A DNA stretch of 57,057 nt from an archaeon. Its GTDB lineage: Archaea; Nanobdellota; Nanobdellia; Woesearchaeales; GW2011-AR15. The notes beneath the pieces are model-generated. The model saw nothing but the letters and a program-made list of their open reading frames with translations. It searched no databases and was not told the origin of the DNA. The position numbers and the translations under genes were made by a program. Shown in pieces: positions 16,031-22,824 of this stretch. Positions within the stretch are counted from its first letter, which is position 1. Every line of letters starts with the position of its first letter. The DNA lies in NCBI GenBank assembly GCA_018671515.1, contig JABHHN010000072.1, positions 1 through 57,057 of the forward strand, read 5' to 3'.

Positions 16031-16135
16031 ATGATATGTGAAATAAACTATCAAGAATTTGAGAAAGTATTTTCAGGTATTGTAGAACCTGATGTAATTA
16101 ATGGAATTTATTTTAAAGAATTTATGGATGAATGA
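16031..16135 (+). CDS. 34-residue hypothetical protein
   Basis: MICEINYQEFEKVFSGIVEP, acidic overall. The ATG is one base after the TAA of the preceding 44-codon frame, with GAGGGTGA (16018-16025) as its ribosome site, so the two would be translated together. No family is recognised. Confidence 0.4.
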   Translation: MICEINYQEFEKVFSGIVEPDVINGIYFKEFMDE

Positions 16136-16212
16136 AAATAGATTATTATATATGTTTAAAATAAATATGTTTGAAGTTAATTTTTTATATAACATATTTT
16201 ATTATTATATCT

Positions 16213-16485
16213 ATGAGTAAACATTTTGAGATAATACAAATTGCAAGAGTATCAGAATTTAAATTAGCTATTGGTGGACCTGCAATAGTTGCATCATTTA
16301 AGCCAAAATCTAAAGCAGCTATTTATTTATTCAATTCAAATGCAAAAATTATTTGGTTGGAAAGATTAGACAGAACATTTATTAAAAATACTAAAGCTAG
16401 TATTAATAAAATCCTTGGTAGGGAGCCAAGAGGATATACTTTAGATATAAATGAAGGAGCTTTTGTATTATTTGTATTAGATTGA
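16213..16485 (+). CDS. 90-residue hypothetical protein
   Basis: Begins MSKHFEIIQIARVSEFKLAI and contains GGPAIVASFKPKSKAAIYLF and LGREPRGYTLDINEGAFVLF. The pattern suggests a small beta-rich domain. I chose ATG 16213 because TTTATATAA (16183-16191) is 22-30 bases upstream; an upstream TTG (16171) would place the TATA box inside the gene. No family is recognised. Confidence 0.5.
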   Translation: MSKHFEIIQIARVSEFKLAIGGPAIVASFKPKSKAAIYLFNSNAKIIWLERLDRTFIKNTKASINKILGREPRGYTLDINEGAFVLFVLD

Positions 16486-16565
16486 TATTCTTATATGATT
16501 TATGAAATTAATTTTTTTTGAAATATAGAAAGTAATTTAATGCATTCTTCTTTTTGTTTTAATTG

Positions 16566-17021
16566 ATGTCACTTCCATTAATAATTGATAAAAATACAAC
16601 ACTGCTTATTTTAGGTTCATATCCTAGTGTCATGTCGCTTCGTAAGAAAGAATATTATGCTAATCCATCAAATGATTTTTGGCGGATAATCTCATTTGTT
16701 ATTGATTTTGATATTGAATGGAAATGGTATGATGATAAGATAAAAATTATTCTAAAACATAAGATTGGATTATGGGATGTTTATAAGGAAGCAGACAGAG
16801 AAGGGAGTAAGGATGTTGCAATAAAAGGATTTATTCCTAATGATTTTTCGGTTTTAAAAAATCACAATGTTAAGAATATATTATGTGCTGGAAAGGAAGC
16901 ATATAGATCATTTGAAAAGTTAAAGGTTGGAATTCCATTTCATTATCTTCCTAGTACGAGTGCGGCGAATAGGATTACATCAAAAGAAGAAAAGGCTGAG
17001 ATTATTAAGAAGTTTCTTTAG
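16566..17021 (+). CDS. DNA glycosylase of the MUG/deoxyinosine type
   Basis: A 151-residue member of the uracil-DNA glycosylase superfamily closest to DNA-deoxyinosine glycosylases. It has TTLLILGSYPSVMSLRKKEY, then YANPSNDFWRIISF, the helix HKIGLWDVYKEADREGSKD, and LPSTSAANR near the end, corresponding to motifs that hold the flipped base and probe DNA. The likely role is removal of hypoxanthine or uracil from DNA. ATG 16566 is used; the preceding TTG is also in frame. It sits alone among accessory genes. Confidence 0.85.
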   Translation: MSLPLIIDKNTTLLILGSYPSVMSLRKKEYYANPSNDFWRIISFVIDFDIEWKWYDDKIKIILKHKIGLWDVYKEADREGSKDVAIKGFIPNDFSVLKNHNVKNILCAGKEAYRSFEKLKVGIPFHYLPSTSAANRITSKEEKAEIIKKFL

Positions 17022-17038
17022 TTTTTTTTTTATCTAAT

Positions 17039-17908
17039 TCAATTTAATTCATTAATAATTTTAAACGTATCTTTATCAAATTTTGAGAATGCAAACCACT
17101 TTTTTCCTAAATCTTTAAGAGATGCTCCAATATGATATACTTCTTTATCATCAATAATTAAAAACCTATCATGAGATTTTGAAAATTTTTTAACAATTAT
17201 ATTTTCATACTGAGAATTATATTTATCTAAATCTAGTTTTAATTGTTTTGTAATATTTTTGGTATAAATTATAACAGATACATTTTTTTCTTTTTTGGTA
17301 AATAATGTTAAAACTGTATCATCAACATAATTATCAACAAGTACTATTGATTTTTTTGCAAATCTTATTTAATCAGAAATAAATTTGTATGCATCAAATA
17401 TTTGTCCATCAAAAAATATTCCTTTTTTTGGTTTTATTTCTTTGTTTTCTATTAGCTTAAAAATTTGTTCAAATTTACTGTCATGTTTCAATAATTTTTG
17501 TTCAACATTATCTATTCTTTGAAAAATTTGTGCATTTCTTTTTAAAATTTTTCTCATTATGATAAATGCTCTCATTATTTGGATATTTATTTCAATTGCT
17601 TTTTTACTTTTCAAAATTCCTGAAAGCATTGCTACTCCTTGTTCTGTAAAAACATAAGGTAAATATTTTCTGTGTATTCCTCTACCTTTTTCAAAGGTCG
17701 CAAATTGCGACCTTAAAGAATTATATTCAAAAGTTGTTAATTGAAACATAAAATCTTTTGGAAATCGTCGACTATTTCTTTTTACTTGCTCATTTAATCT
17801 TTTTGTTTTAACTTCATATAATTTAGATAAATCTCTATCAAGAATCACTTGTTTTCCTCTAATTGTATGAATTAGTGTATTAAAATTATTTTTTTCTAAA
17901 TTTACCAT
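17039..17908 (-). pseudogene. ORF6N-domain protein with a PLD-like C-terminal domain, split by an in-frame TAA
   Basis: Reading from ATG 17908, the N-terminal ORF6N domain is clear: TIRGKQVILDRDLSKLYEVK, LNEQVKRNSRRFPKDFMFQL and YVFTEQGVAMLSGILKSKKA. After GIFFDGQIFDAYKFISD comes TAA (17369-17371). The same frame then continues for 109 codons (IRFAKKSIVLVDNYVDDTV, then SKSHDRFLIIDDKEVYHIG and SLKDLGKKW) to TGA at 17039. The second part is the phospholipase-D-like domain with a HxRxxxxD motif that normally follows in these proteins. A single TTA-to-TAA change would explain the stop. The N-terminal half may still be made. ORF6N proteins are common in phages and mobile DNA. Confidence 0.8.
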
Positions 17909-17953
17909 GTTTATTATTATCAATTAAAATTGAGATATTATTGTATTTAAATA

Positions 17954-17977
17954 TAATCTGTGAGAAGTTGTCCAGTG
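17954..17977 (+). repeat. 24-bp direct repeat, copy 1
   Basis: TAATCTGTGAGAAGTTGTCC plus AGTG. The identical 24 bases recur in the same orientation at 18384. The copies bracket a ribbon-helix-helix gene and a truncated PIN gene, 430 bases apart, and both are followed by TTAG within two bases. They could be ends of a small mobile unit or leftovers of a recombination. Confidence 0.8.
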
Positions 17978-18044
17978 ATTAGTTTAATTAAATATTATTA
18001 TATTAGAACTATTTATATATTACTAAGTATTACTAAATAATACG

Positions 18045-18302
18045 GTGGAAGCAATTAGTCTTAAATTAGATGATGGGTTTTTAGTAGATATAGAAAAAAC
18101 CATGAAGCAGCATAGATATACAACAAAAACAGAATTTATAAGAGAAGCAATCCGTGACAAAATAAAACAGTTAGAAAAAGAAGAGGCTTTACTTAAATTA
18201 GGAAAAATTTATGGTGCTTCAAAGAGAAAAACTACTGATGATAATCTTAAAAAAGCAAAAAAATTAGCATTTGAAGATTTAGAAAAAGAATTTAATCTTT
18301 GA
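18045..18302 (+). CDS. Ribbon-helix-helix antitoxin-like protein (locus 2)
   Basis: An 85-residue CopG/Arc-type protein: EAISLKLDDGFLVDIEKTMK, then HRYTTKTEFIREAIRDKIKQ, the ribbon-helix-helix DNA-binding fold, with a charged helical tail. It is related to the protein at 13170 (shared TEFIREAxRDK). It starts at GTG 18045, 25-32 bases after TTTATATA (18013-18020). As at the first locus, the PIN partner converges on it from the other strand, but here only the last part of the PIN gene remains, so this may be an orphan antitoxin. Confidence 0.8.
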   Translation: MEAISLKLDDGFLVDIEKTMKQHRYTTKTEFIREAIRDKIKQLEKEEALLKLGKIYGASKRKTTDDNLKKAKKLAFEDLEKEFNL

Positions 18303-18383
18303 TGAAATATTCTGGAAGTTTAGCTTTTGTTATGTCTTTTAGTGAATCAAAATCATTATCTCTTGCTATTAATTGCATATCAT
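18292..18383 (-). pseudogene. C-terminal remnant of a PIN-domain toxin (locus 2)
   Basis: The reverse strand reads DMQLIARDNDFDSLKDITKA then KLPEYFIKD and stop TAA at 18292-18294. This matches the last part of a PIN domain (metal-binding Asp in IARDNDF) and aligns with the end of the intact toxin at 13429 (ISQDMHFLKDLNDI). The sequence loses the PIN frame exactly at the 24-bp repeat (18384-18407), so the first 100 or so residues have been removed. Its end overlaps the ribbon-helix-helix gene by 11 bases, like the intact locus. Confidence 0.75.
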
Positions 18384-18407
18384 TAATCTGTGAGAAGTTG
18401 TCCAGTG
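18384..18407 (+). repeat. 24-bp direct repeat, copy 2
   Basis: Identical to 17954-17977. It abuts the truncated PIN remnant. The 216 bases after it (18408-18623) are very AT-rich and show no gene that I can support. Confidence 0.8.
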
Positions 18408-18623
18408 TTAGATTATGTATAAATATTAAGAATACACATACATTATTCTAATTCATAAATAAATTCATCTTAACAAAAAAACTGAAAACTATATTTTAAT
18501 TTAGTATAGATTAAATTCATTATTTCAAAAACCATATTTACCAATCCTTATATGCAATTTTCTAAATCCTTTTTAATACAATTATCTTAATTATATTTTA
18601 GTAGACGAGAGGGGCTTTTATTG

Positions 18624-18701
18624 ATGAAAAAGGAAATTTATAGAGAGTACCGAGAGGTATGCTCTATAAATATAATGCAAAAAAGAGGTGTGAAAAAATG
18701 A
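18624..18701 (+). CDS. 25-codon possible leader ORF
   Basis: MKKEIYREYREVCSINIMQK and RGVKK. The ATG follows GAGAGGGG (18608-18615) by eight bases. Its stop TGA overlaps the next ATG (ATGA, 18698-18701), a classical coupling arrangement. A strong RNA hairpin (18636-18671) lies inside it, so ribosomes crossing this frame would have to melt it. No family is recognised. Confidence 0.35.
   Translation: MKKEIYREYREVCSINIMQKRGVKK
18636..18671 (+). ncRNA. 36-base hairpin with GAGA tetraloop
   Basis: ATTTATAGAG (18636-18645) pairs perfectly with CTCTATAAAT (18662-18671). Inside, after an A/G mismatch and a G-U pair, UACC pairs with GGUA and closes a GAGA loop (18652-18655). This is a 16-pair stem capped by a GNRA tetraloop, much stronger than expected in such AT-rich DNA. 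It is inside a small coding frame, so it may be a regulatory mRNA element or part of an RNA gene. Confidence 0.5.
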
Positions 18702-18805
18702 ATGAAGACAAATGTGAAATAGTATGTGATGAAATAAATAGTTTTTTGAGTTTTGAAAATAAAAAATGGATAGAAAAATCAAAATTTGTTAAATTACTAG
18801 AATGA
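18698..18805 (+). CDS. 35-residue hypothetical protein
   Basis: MNEDKCEIVCDEINSFLSFE, then NKKWIEKSKFVKLLE; acidic start, basic end, two cysteines. The ATG overlaps the stop of the preceding 25-codon frame and has GAGGTGTG (18684-18691) seven bases upstream, a good ribosome site. No family is recognised. Confidence 0.4.
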   Translation: MNEDKCEIVCDEINSFLSFENKKWIEKSKFVKLLE

Positions 18806-18916
18806 ATATTTATTTTTATTTTATTTAAATTTCTTTTTAAGAACTTTAATTGAATTATTAGTTCAATTAATATTTTAAATGTAGACGTATTTACTAATTA
18901 TTGGGGTCTGATTTAA

Positions 18917-18997
18917 ATGAAATACAAATTAAAAAAACAATCACCAACAATCACTTTACTATTGGCTACTAAAATAATCGAGAGGTGTTTAATATGA
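18917..18997 (+). CDS. 26-codon possible leader ORF before the EVE gene
   Basis: MKYKLKKQSPTITLLLATKI and IERCLI, ending in a TGA that overlaps the EVE-protein ATG (ATGA, 18994-18997). The EVE ribosome site GAGAGGTG is within its last codons. The arrangement copies that at 18624-18805. It could be a leader peptide or a chance frame. Confidence 0.3.
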   Translation: MKYKLKKQSPTITLLLATKIIERCLI

Positions 18998-19437
18998 GAA
19001 CATGGATATTTCAAGGAAATCCAGATGATTTTCCTATTTATGAATATATAAAGGGTTGTGATGAAATTACTTGGTTAGTTAACAAGTATGAAGATAAAAT
19101 TAAGGAAGGAGATGAAGTATATATCTGGAAGGGCGCAGGTAAAGAAAAAGGATCTGCAGGAATTATTGCAAAAGGAATAATATTATGCAATCCTAAATTA
19201 ATTGAAACAGATTTAGATGGACCATATCAATGGACATATCCAAGAAAATTAAAAGAGGAATTAAGGGTTAGAATTAAATTAATTGATAAAAGATTAAATC
19301 CTGCAAATAGGGTATCAAGAGAAGAATTTGAAGGAGATTTAGATTTAATGAATCATGCCATTATCTCAGGTTACCAAGGAATTAATTTCAAATTAAAAGA
19401 TGTTCAAGTTGAAAGATTAAATGAGTTGTGGAATTGA
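18994..19437 (+). CDS. EVE-domain protein
   Basis: A 147-residue single-domain EVE protein (PUA-like fold related to YTH). Signature segments are RTWIFQGNPDDFPIYEYIKG at the N-terminus, TWLVNKYEDKIKEGDEVYIW and GIIAKGIIL. EVE domains are known or predicted to bind modified bases in RNA or DNA and are frequent in restriction and defence proteins; here the domain stands alone. ATG 18994 is chosen for GAGAGGTG (18980-18987) six bases upstream. It is the last gene of the accessory region. Confidence 0.88.
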   Translation: MRTWIFQGNPDDFPIYEYIKGCDEITWLVNKYEDKIKEGDEVYIWKGAGKEKGSAGIIAKGIILCNPKLIETDLDGPYQWTYPRKLKEELRVRIKLIDKRLNPANRVSREEFEGDLDLMNHAIISGYQGINFKLKDVQVERLNELWN

Positions 19438-19492
19438 ATATAGAATGAAAAAAATAAACATTTAAATATAACATAGATTTCACAAACATACC

Positions 19493-19546
19493 ATGAGAGC
19501 AAACAAAGACGATAGTCGTGATTGTATTCATTGTCGGACAAACTAG
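19493..19546 (+). CDS. 17-codon ORF before tRNA-His, similar to one at hisG
   Basis: ATG 19493 is 23-32 bases after the TATA-like TTTAAATATA (19461-19470), so it could open a leaderless message. It reads MRANKDDSRDCIHCRTN-TAG. A second frame of exactly 17 codons at 19890 reads MERLAISSDCIHCGTKE-TAG and overlaps the start of hisG. The shared bases include GTGATTGTATTCA (19518-19530 and 19912-19924). This may be a duplicated hisG start region rather than a conserved peptide. Confidence 0.35.
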   Translation: MRANKDDSRDCIHCRTN

Positions 19547-19629
19547 TCCAGATTTTAGTAGTTCTAACTCTCAAGATAAATTTATAAAAATTTCACAAAG
19601 TAATTGTATTTCTCAAGATCAAATATATG

Positions 19630-19721
19630 GCTGCGGTAGTTCAATGGTAGAATCCAGGACTGTGGAAACCAAAAACGGTTTCAGAAATCCTGGGACGCGA
19701 GTTCGATTCCCGCCTGCGGCC
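19630..19721 (+). tRNA. tRNA-His (GUG) with an intron after position 37
   Basis: Acceptor stem GCTGCGG (19630-19636) pairs with CTGCGGC (19714-19720) with two G-U pairs. G at 19629 and C73 at 19721 give the extra G-1:C73 pair that identifies tRNA-His. The D stem is GTTC/GAAT. The anticodon stem is CAGGA (19655-19659) with TCCTG (19688-19692), and the loop reads C-T-GTG-G, anticodon GTG at 19662-19664. A 21-base intron (about 19666-19686) with its own AAACC/GGTTT stem sits at the usual archaeal site 37/38, fitting bulge-helix-bulge splicing. The T stem GCGAG/CCCGC has one A-C mismatch. CCA is not encoded. A TATA-like TTTATAAAAA lies at 19581-19590. Confidence 0.93.
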
Positions 19722-19809
19722 CTTCTTAAAACAGAAGGCTCAAACAACATTTATTCGAGTGAAAGCGAGAATAATATACAAGCGCAGCGAAAAGTTTTTT
19801 CAAAAAATA

Positions 19810-19908
19810 ATGAAAAAGCTCTACCTGCAACTCTTTTTTCAAACAATAGCAATAACACCAACAAACAAACAACTGGAGGTTCTTTTAACATGGAAAGACT
19901 GGCAATAA
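19810..19908 (+). CDS. 32-codon possible leader ORF ending just before hisG
   Basis: MKKLYLQLFFQTIAITPTNK continues to LTWKDWQ and stops at TAA (19906-19908), three bases before the hisG GTG. A good Shine-Dalgarno, GGAGGT (19875-19880), lies inside it. If translated, ribosomes would end right at the hisG start. It has no histidine codons, so it is not a classical attenuation leader. It overlaps the 17-codon frame at 19890. Confidence 0.25.
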   Translation: MKKLYLQLFFQTIAITPTNKQLEVLLTWKDWQ

Positions 19909-19911
19909 GCA

Positions 19912-20487
19912 GTGATTGTATTCACTGTGGTACCAAAGAATAGTGGATTACGTAGATATAGAGACATTGCAGTACAGAACTTTGGTCTGCAGAACAATGA
20001 AAAATTAGAAGTAAGGGGAGAAGATGTCCCTTTCTGGGTTGAATCCCTAATCAAAAAAGGAAAGAAAGCTATTGGCTTAACAGGTCAGGATCTATTTCGT
20101 GAATATACATTAGAAAACTACAATACCCAATTAAAGACTCTTAAGATTGTAGGTTGGGATGATGATAAAGCATTGTTTAGAAAACCTACATTATGTTTAT
20201 TAGGTCCAAATAAAAAAGATCTAAATACAATTCCAAGAAGCCAGACAGTATGTATTTCTAAAAAGTATAAAACATTAGCAAAAAAATATCTTAATTTGCT
20301 TGAGACTAAAGGATATACTTTTCAAAAGATATATGTAAGTGGTTCTACAGAAAGCAGTTATCAAGTAGGTATTGCAGATTTAGTTATTGATATTGTATAT
20401 TCAGGTAAATCAATTAATGAATTAGGCTTGAGCATATATGAAAAAATATTCTATTCAAATTTTGTAATAATAGGTGGTAAGCAATGA
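19912..20487 (+). CDS. hisG: ATP phosphoribosyltransferase, short form
   Basis: First step of histidine synthesis: joins PRPP and ATP. The 191-residue chain has the catalytic fold only: IVFTVVPKNSGLRRYRDIAV at the start, GEDVPFWVESLIKKGKKAIG, GLTGQDLF and the PRPP loop VSGSTESSYQVGIADLVIDI. It lacks the C-terminal regulatory domain of long HisG; short HisG normally works with HisZ, a HisRS paralogue, and none is seen here apart from a full HisRS at 28112. The start is taken as GTG 19912, which has no ribosome site immediately upstream; GGAGGT at 19875 instead fits ATG 19890 in another frame, so initiation may be coupled. hisD overlaps its end (ATGA). Confidence 0.9.
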   Translation: MIVFTVVPKNSGLRRYRDIAVQNFGLQNNEKLEVRGEDVPFWVESLIKKGKKAIGLTGQDLFREYTLENYNTQLKTLKIVGWDDDKALFRKPTLCLLGPNKKDLNTIPRSQTVCISKKYKTLAKKYLNLLETKGYTFQKIYVSGSTESSYQVGIADLVIDIVYSGKSINELGLSIYEKIFYSNFVIIGGKQ

Positions 20488-21776
20488 ATGTCAGAATACT
20501 AAATTATGATAAAGATAAAGAGGAAATTGAAAAGGTAAAACAAAGATCATCTATTGATCAGACACAGGTAGAAGATAAAGTAAAGGTAATCCTAAATAAT
20601 GTAAAAGAAAATGGAAATAAAGCACTAATTGATTATGCAAAATTATTTGACAAAGTAGAATTAGATGAAGAAGATTTGATTGTAACAAAAGAACAAATAA
20701 AAGAAGCATATACTAAATTAGAACCTAATAAAATTATTGCAATCAAAAAAGCATTATCAAATATCACAAGATTTGCACAACTTCAAAAACCAAAACCATT
20801 CCTAGAAGAAATTGCACCTGGTGTAAAATGCGGTACACTAATTAAACCAATTGAAAAAGTAGGATGCTACATCCCTGGTGGAAATTATCCTTTACCTTCA
20901 ACAACTTTAATGACTGTTGGACCAGCAAAAGTTGCAGGTGTAAAAGAAATAATTGTTTCAACTCCTCCTCAAAAAAACGGAGGAGCTAATCCAGCAACAA
21001 TTGTTGCAGCAGATATTGCAGGTGCAACAAAGATAGTTATTTCAGGGGGAGCACAGGCAATTGCTGCAATGGCGTATGGAACTAGAACAATACCTAAAGT
21101 AAATAAGATTGTAGGCCCAGGAAATATTTATGTAACTGCAGCAAAAAAATTATTATATGGTGAAGTAGGAATAGATATGCCTGCAGGACCAAGTGAAGTA
21201 GTAATTTTAGCATCATCTGATTCAAATCCAAAATATATCGCTTCCGATATGTTAGCACAAGCAGAACACGATGTTGTTGCATGCGGATTATTATTTACTG
21301 ATTCAATGGAATTAGCTAATAAAGTAAAACAGGAAATAATTATCCAGACAGAAAAATTAGCATCAAAAGAAATCATAAAAAAATCATTTGAGAATTATAG
21401 CTGTATTGTTTTAGTAAAAACAGTCACTGACGTAATTGATTTTTGTAATGATTTTGCACCAGAACACTTAGAAATAATTGGTTATGATGAATCAATATTA
21501 GATAAGATAACAAATGCAGGTTCAATATTTTTTGGAGAATATTCTGTTGAAGCTGCAGGAGATTATTGCTCAGGAACAAACCACGTAATCCCAACAGGTG
21601 GATTTTCAAAAGTAAGAGGAGGATTATCAGTATATGACTTTTTGAAAATGCCAACAATACAAAAATTATCAAGACAGGGATTAGAATCATTAAAAGACAC
21701 GATTACAACGCTAGCTGAAATGGAAAGTTTACCAGCACACGCAAATTCAGCAAAGATTAGATTTGAAGGTGAATAA
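20484..21776 (+). CDS. hisD: Histidinol dehydrogenase
   Basis: Catalyses the last two oxidations, histidinol to histidine, with NAD and zinc. The 430-residue protein carries KVGCYIPGGNYPLPSTTLMT, GPGNIYVTAAKKLLYG, GPSEVVILASSDSNPKYIAS followed by DMLAQAEHD (zinc ligands Gln and His), and the late FAPEHLEII. The start overlaps the hisG stop by four bases. The length and motifs are those of an intact enzyme. Confidence 0.97.
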   Translation: MNVRILNYDKDKEEIEKVKQRSSIDQTQVEDKVKVILNNVKENGNKALIDYAKLFDKVELDEEDLIVTKEQIKEAYTKLEPNKIIAIKKALSNITRFAQLQKPKPFLEEIAPGVKCGTLIKPIEKVGCYIPGGNYPLPSTTLMTVGPAKVAGVKEIIVSTPPQKNGGANPATIVAADIAGATKIVISGGAQAIAAMAYGTRTIPKVNKIVGPGNIYVTAAKKLLYGEVGIDMPAGPSEVVILASSDSNPKYIASDMLAQAEHDVVACGLLFTDSMELANKVKQEIIIQTEKLASKEIIKKSFENYSCIVLVKTVTDVIDFCNDFAPEHLEIIGYDESILDKITNAGSIFFGEYSVEAAGDYCSGTNHVIPTGGFSKVRGGLSVYDFLKMPTIQKLSRQGLESLKDTITTLAEMESLPAHANSAKIRFEGE

Positions 21777-21777
21777 T

Positions 21778-22824
21778 ATGCAACCAAAAGAATCAGTAAG
21801 AAATATGGCACCATATAATCCTCCTACTTCATCAAGGAGTGATTTTATTAGATTGGACTTCAATGAAAACACATCAGGATGTTCACCTAAAGTATTACAG
21901 GCATTAAGAACTATCACAGAAAAGGAATTTTGCATGTATCCAGAATATAATGAATTAAAAAATGACATTGCAAAATTAAATGATATTGATAAAAATAAAA
22001 TCATCCCTACAAACGCAGGAGATGAAGGAATAATGCTTGTGATGAATACTTTCATTGAAAAAGGAGATGAAATATTATTGCCTACTCCAACATTTGCAAT
22101 GTTCAAATTCTATGCACAATTAAATGATGCAGATATCAAAGAAGTACAATACAATGAAAACCTATTGTTTCCGATAGATAATCTACTAAATAAAATTAAT
22201 GAAAAAACAAAGATGATAATTTTAGTGAATCCAAATAATCCAACTGGAACATCAATTAAAAGAGATGATATAATCAGAGTTTTGGAAAAGGCAAAAGATT
22301 CAATTGTATTTTTGGATGAAGCATATTATGATTTCACAAAAAATACATGCATTGATCTAATTGATAAATACCAGAATTTAGTGATATTAAGATCATTTTC
22401 AAAAGCATTTGGTCTTGGTGGATTAAGACTTGGATATTTGATATCAAATAAAGAAAACATCAAGATATTTCAGAAAGTAAATTCACCTTATAGTATTTCA
22501 TTTATTGCAAATAAAGTACTAAAGGCTGCAATAGAAGATTTTGATTATGTGGATAATTATGTTTCACAAATTATGAAAAATAAAGAATTCTTATATAATG
22601 AATTTGAAAAGATGAATATCAAATATTACAAAGGGGATGCTAATTTTTTCTTAGCAGATTTTGGTGAAAGCTATAAGATAATATATGATAAACTTAAAGA
22701 AAGAGGAATACTTCTTAGAGATAGGAATAGTTATGTCAAAAATACTCTCAGGATTACTGTAGGTACAAAGAAGCAATGCGAATTATTGATAAAGGAGTTG
22801 AATGAAATATGGATGAAGAGATAG
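21778..22824 (+). CDS. hisC: Histidinol-phosphate aminotransferase
   Basis: A 348-residue class II PLP aminotransferase that makes histidinol phosphate. It has RLDFNENTSGCSPKVLQAL, VNPNNPTGT, FLDEAYYDF and the PLP lysine in RSFSKAFGLGGLRLGY. I chose ATG 21778, one base after the hisD stop, because GGTGA (21767-21771) is seven bases upstream; an earlier in-frame TTG at 21763 would overlap hisD. The next gene starts inside its last codons. Confidence 0.96.
   Translation: MQPKESVRNMAPYNPPTSSRSDFIRLDFNENTSGCSPKVLQALRTITEKEFCMYPEYNELKNDIAKLNDIDKNKIIPTNAGDEGIMLVMNTFIEKGDEILLPTPTFAMFKFYAQLNDADIKEVQYNENLLFPIDNLLNKINEKTKMIILVNPNNPTGTSIKRDDIIRVLEKAKDSIVFLDEAYYDFTKNTCIDLIDKYQNLVILRSFSKAFGLGGLRLGYLISNKENIKIFQKVNSPYSISFIANKVLKAAIEDFDYVDNYVSQIMKNKEFLYNEFEKMNIKYYKGDANFFLADFGESYKIIYDKLKERGILLRDRNSYVKNTLRITVGTKKQCELLIKELNEIWMKR

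Noticed and set aside
17954..18407. A complete insertion sequence bounded by the 24-bp repeats
   Set aside because: The repeats are direct, not inverted, and the 406 bases between them encode only an antitoxin and a toxin remnant, with no transposase.
18408..18623. A gene or RNA in the AT-rich stretch after the second 24-bp repeat
   Set aside because: No open frame of protein-like character, no ribosome site and no stable stem was found.
19518..19943. A 141-codon open frame across tRNA-His
   Set aside because: It runs through the whole tRNA-His gene, including the intron, and its middle has no protein-like character. Only its first codons resemble the hisG start, which is better explained by the short duplication.
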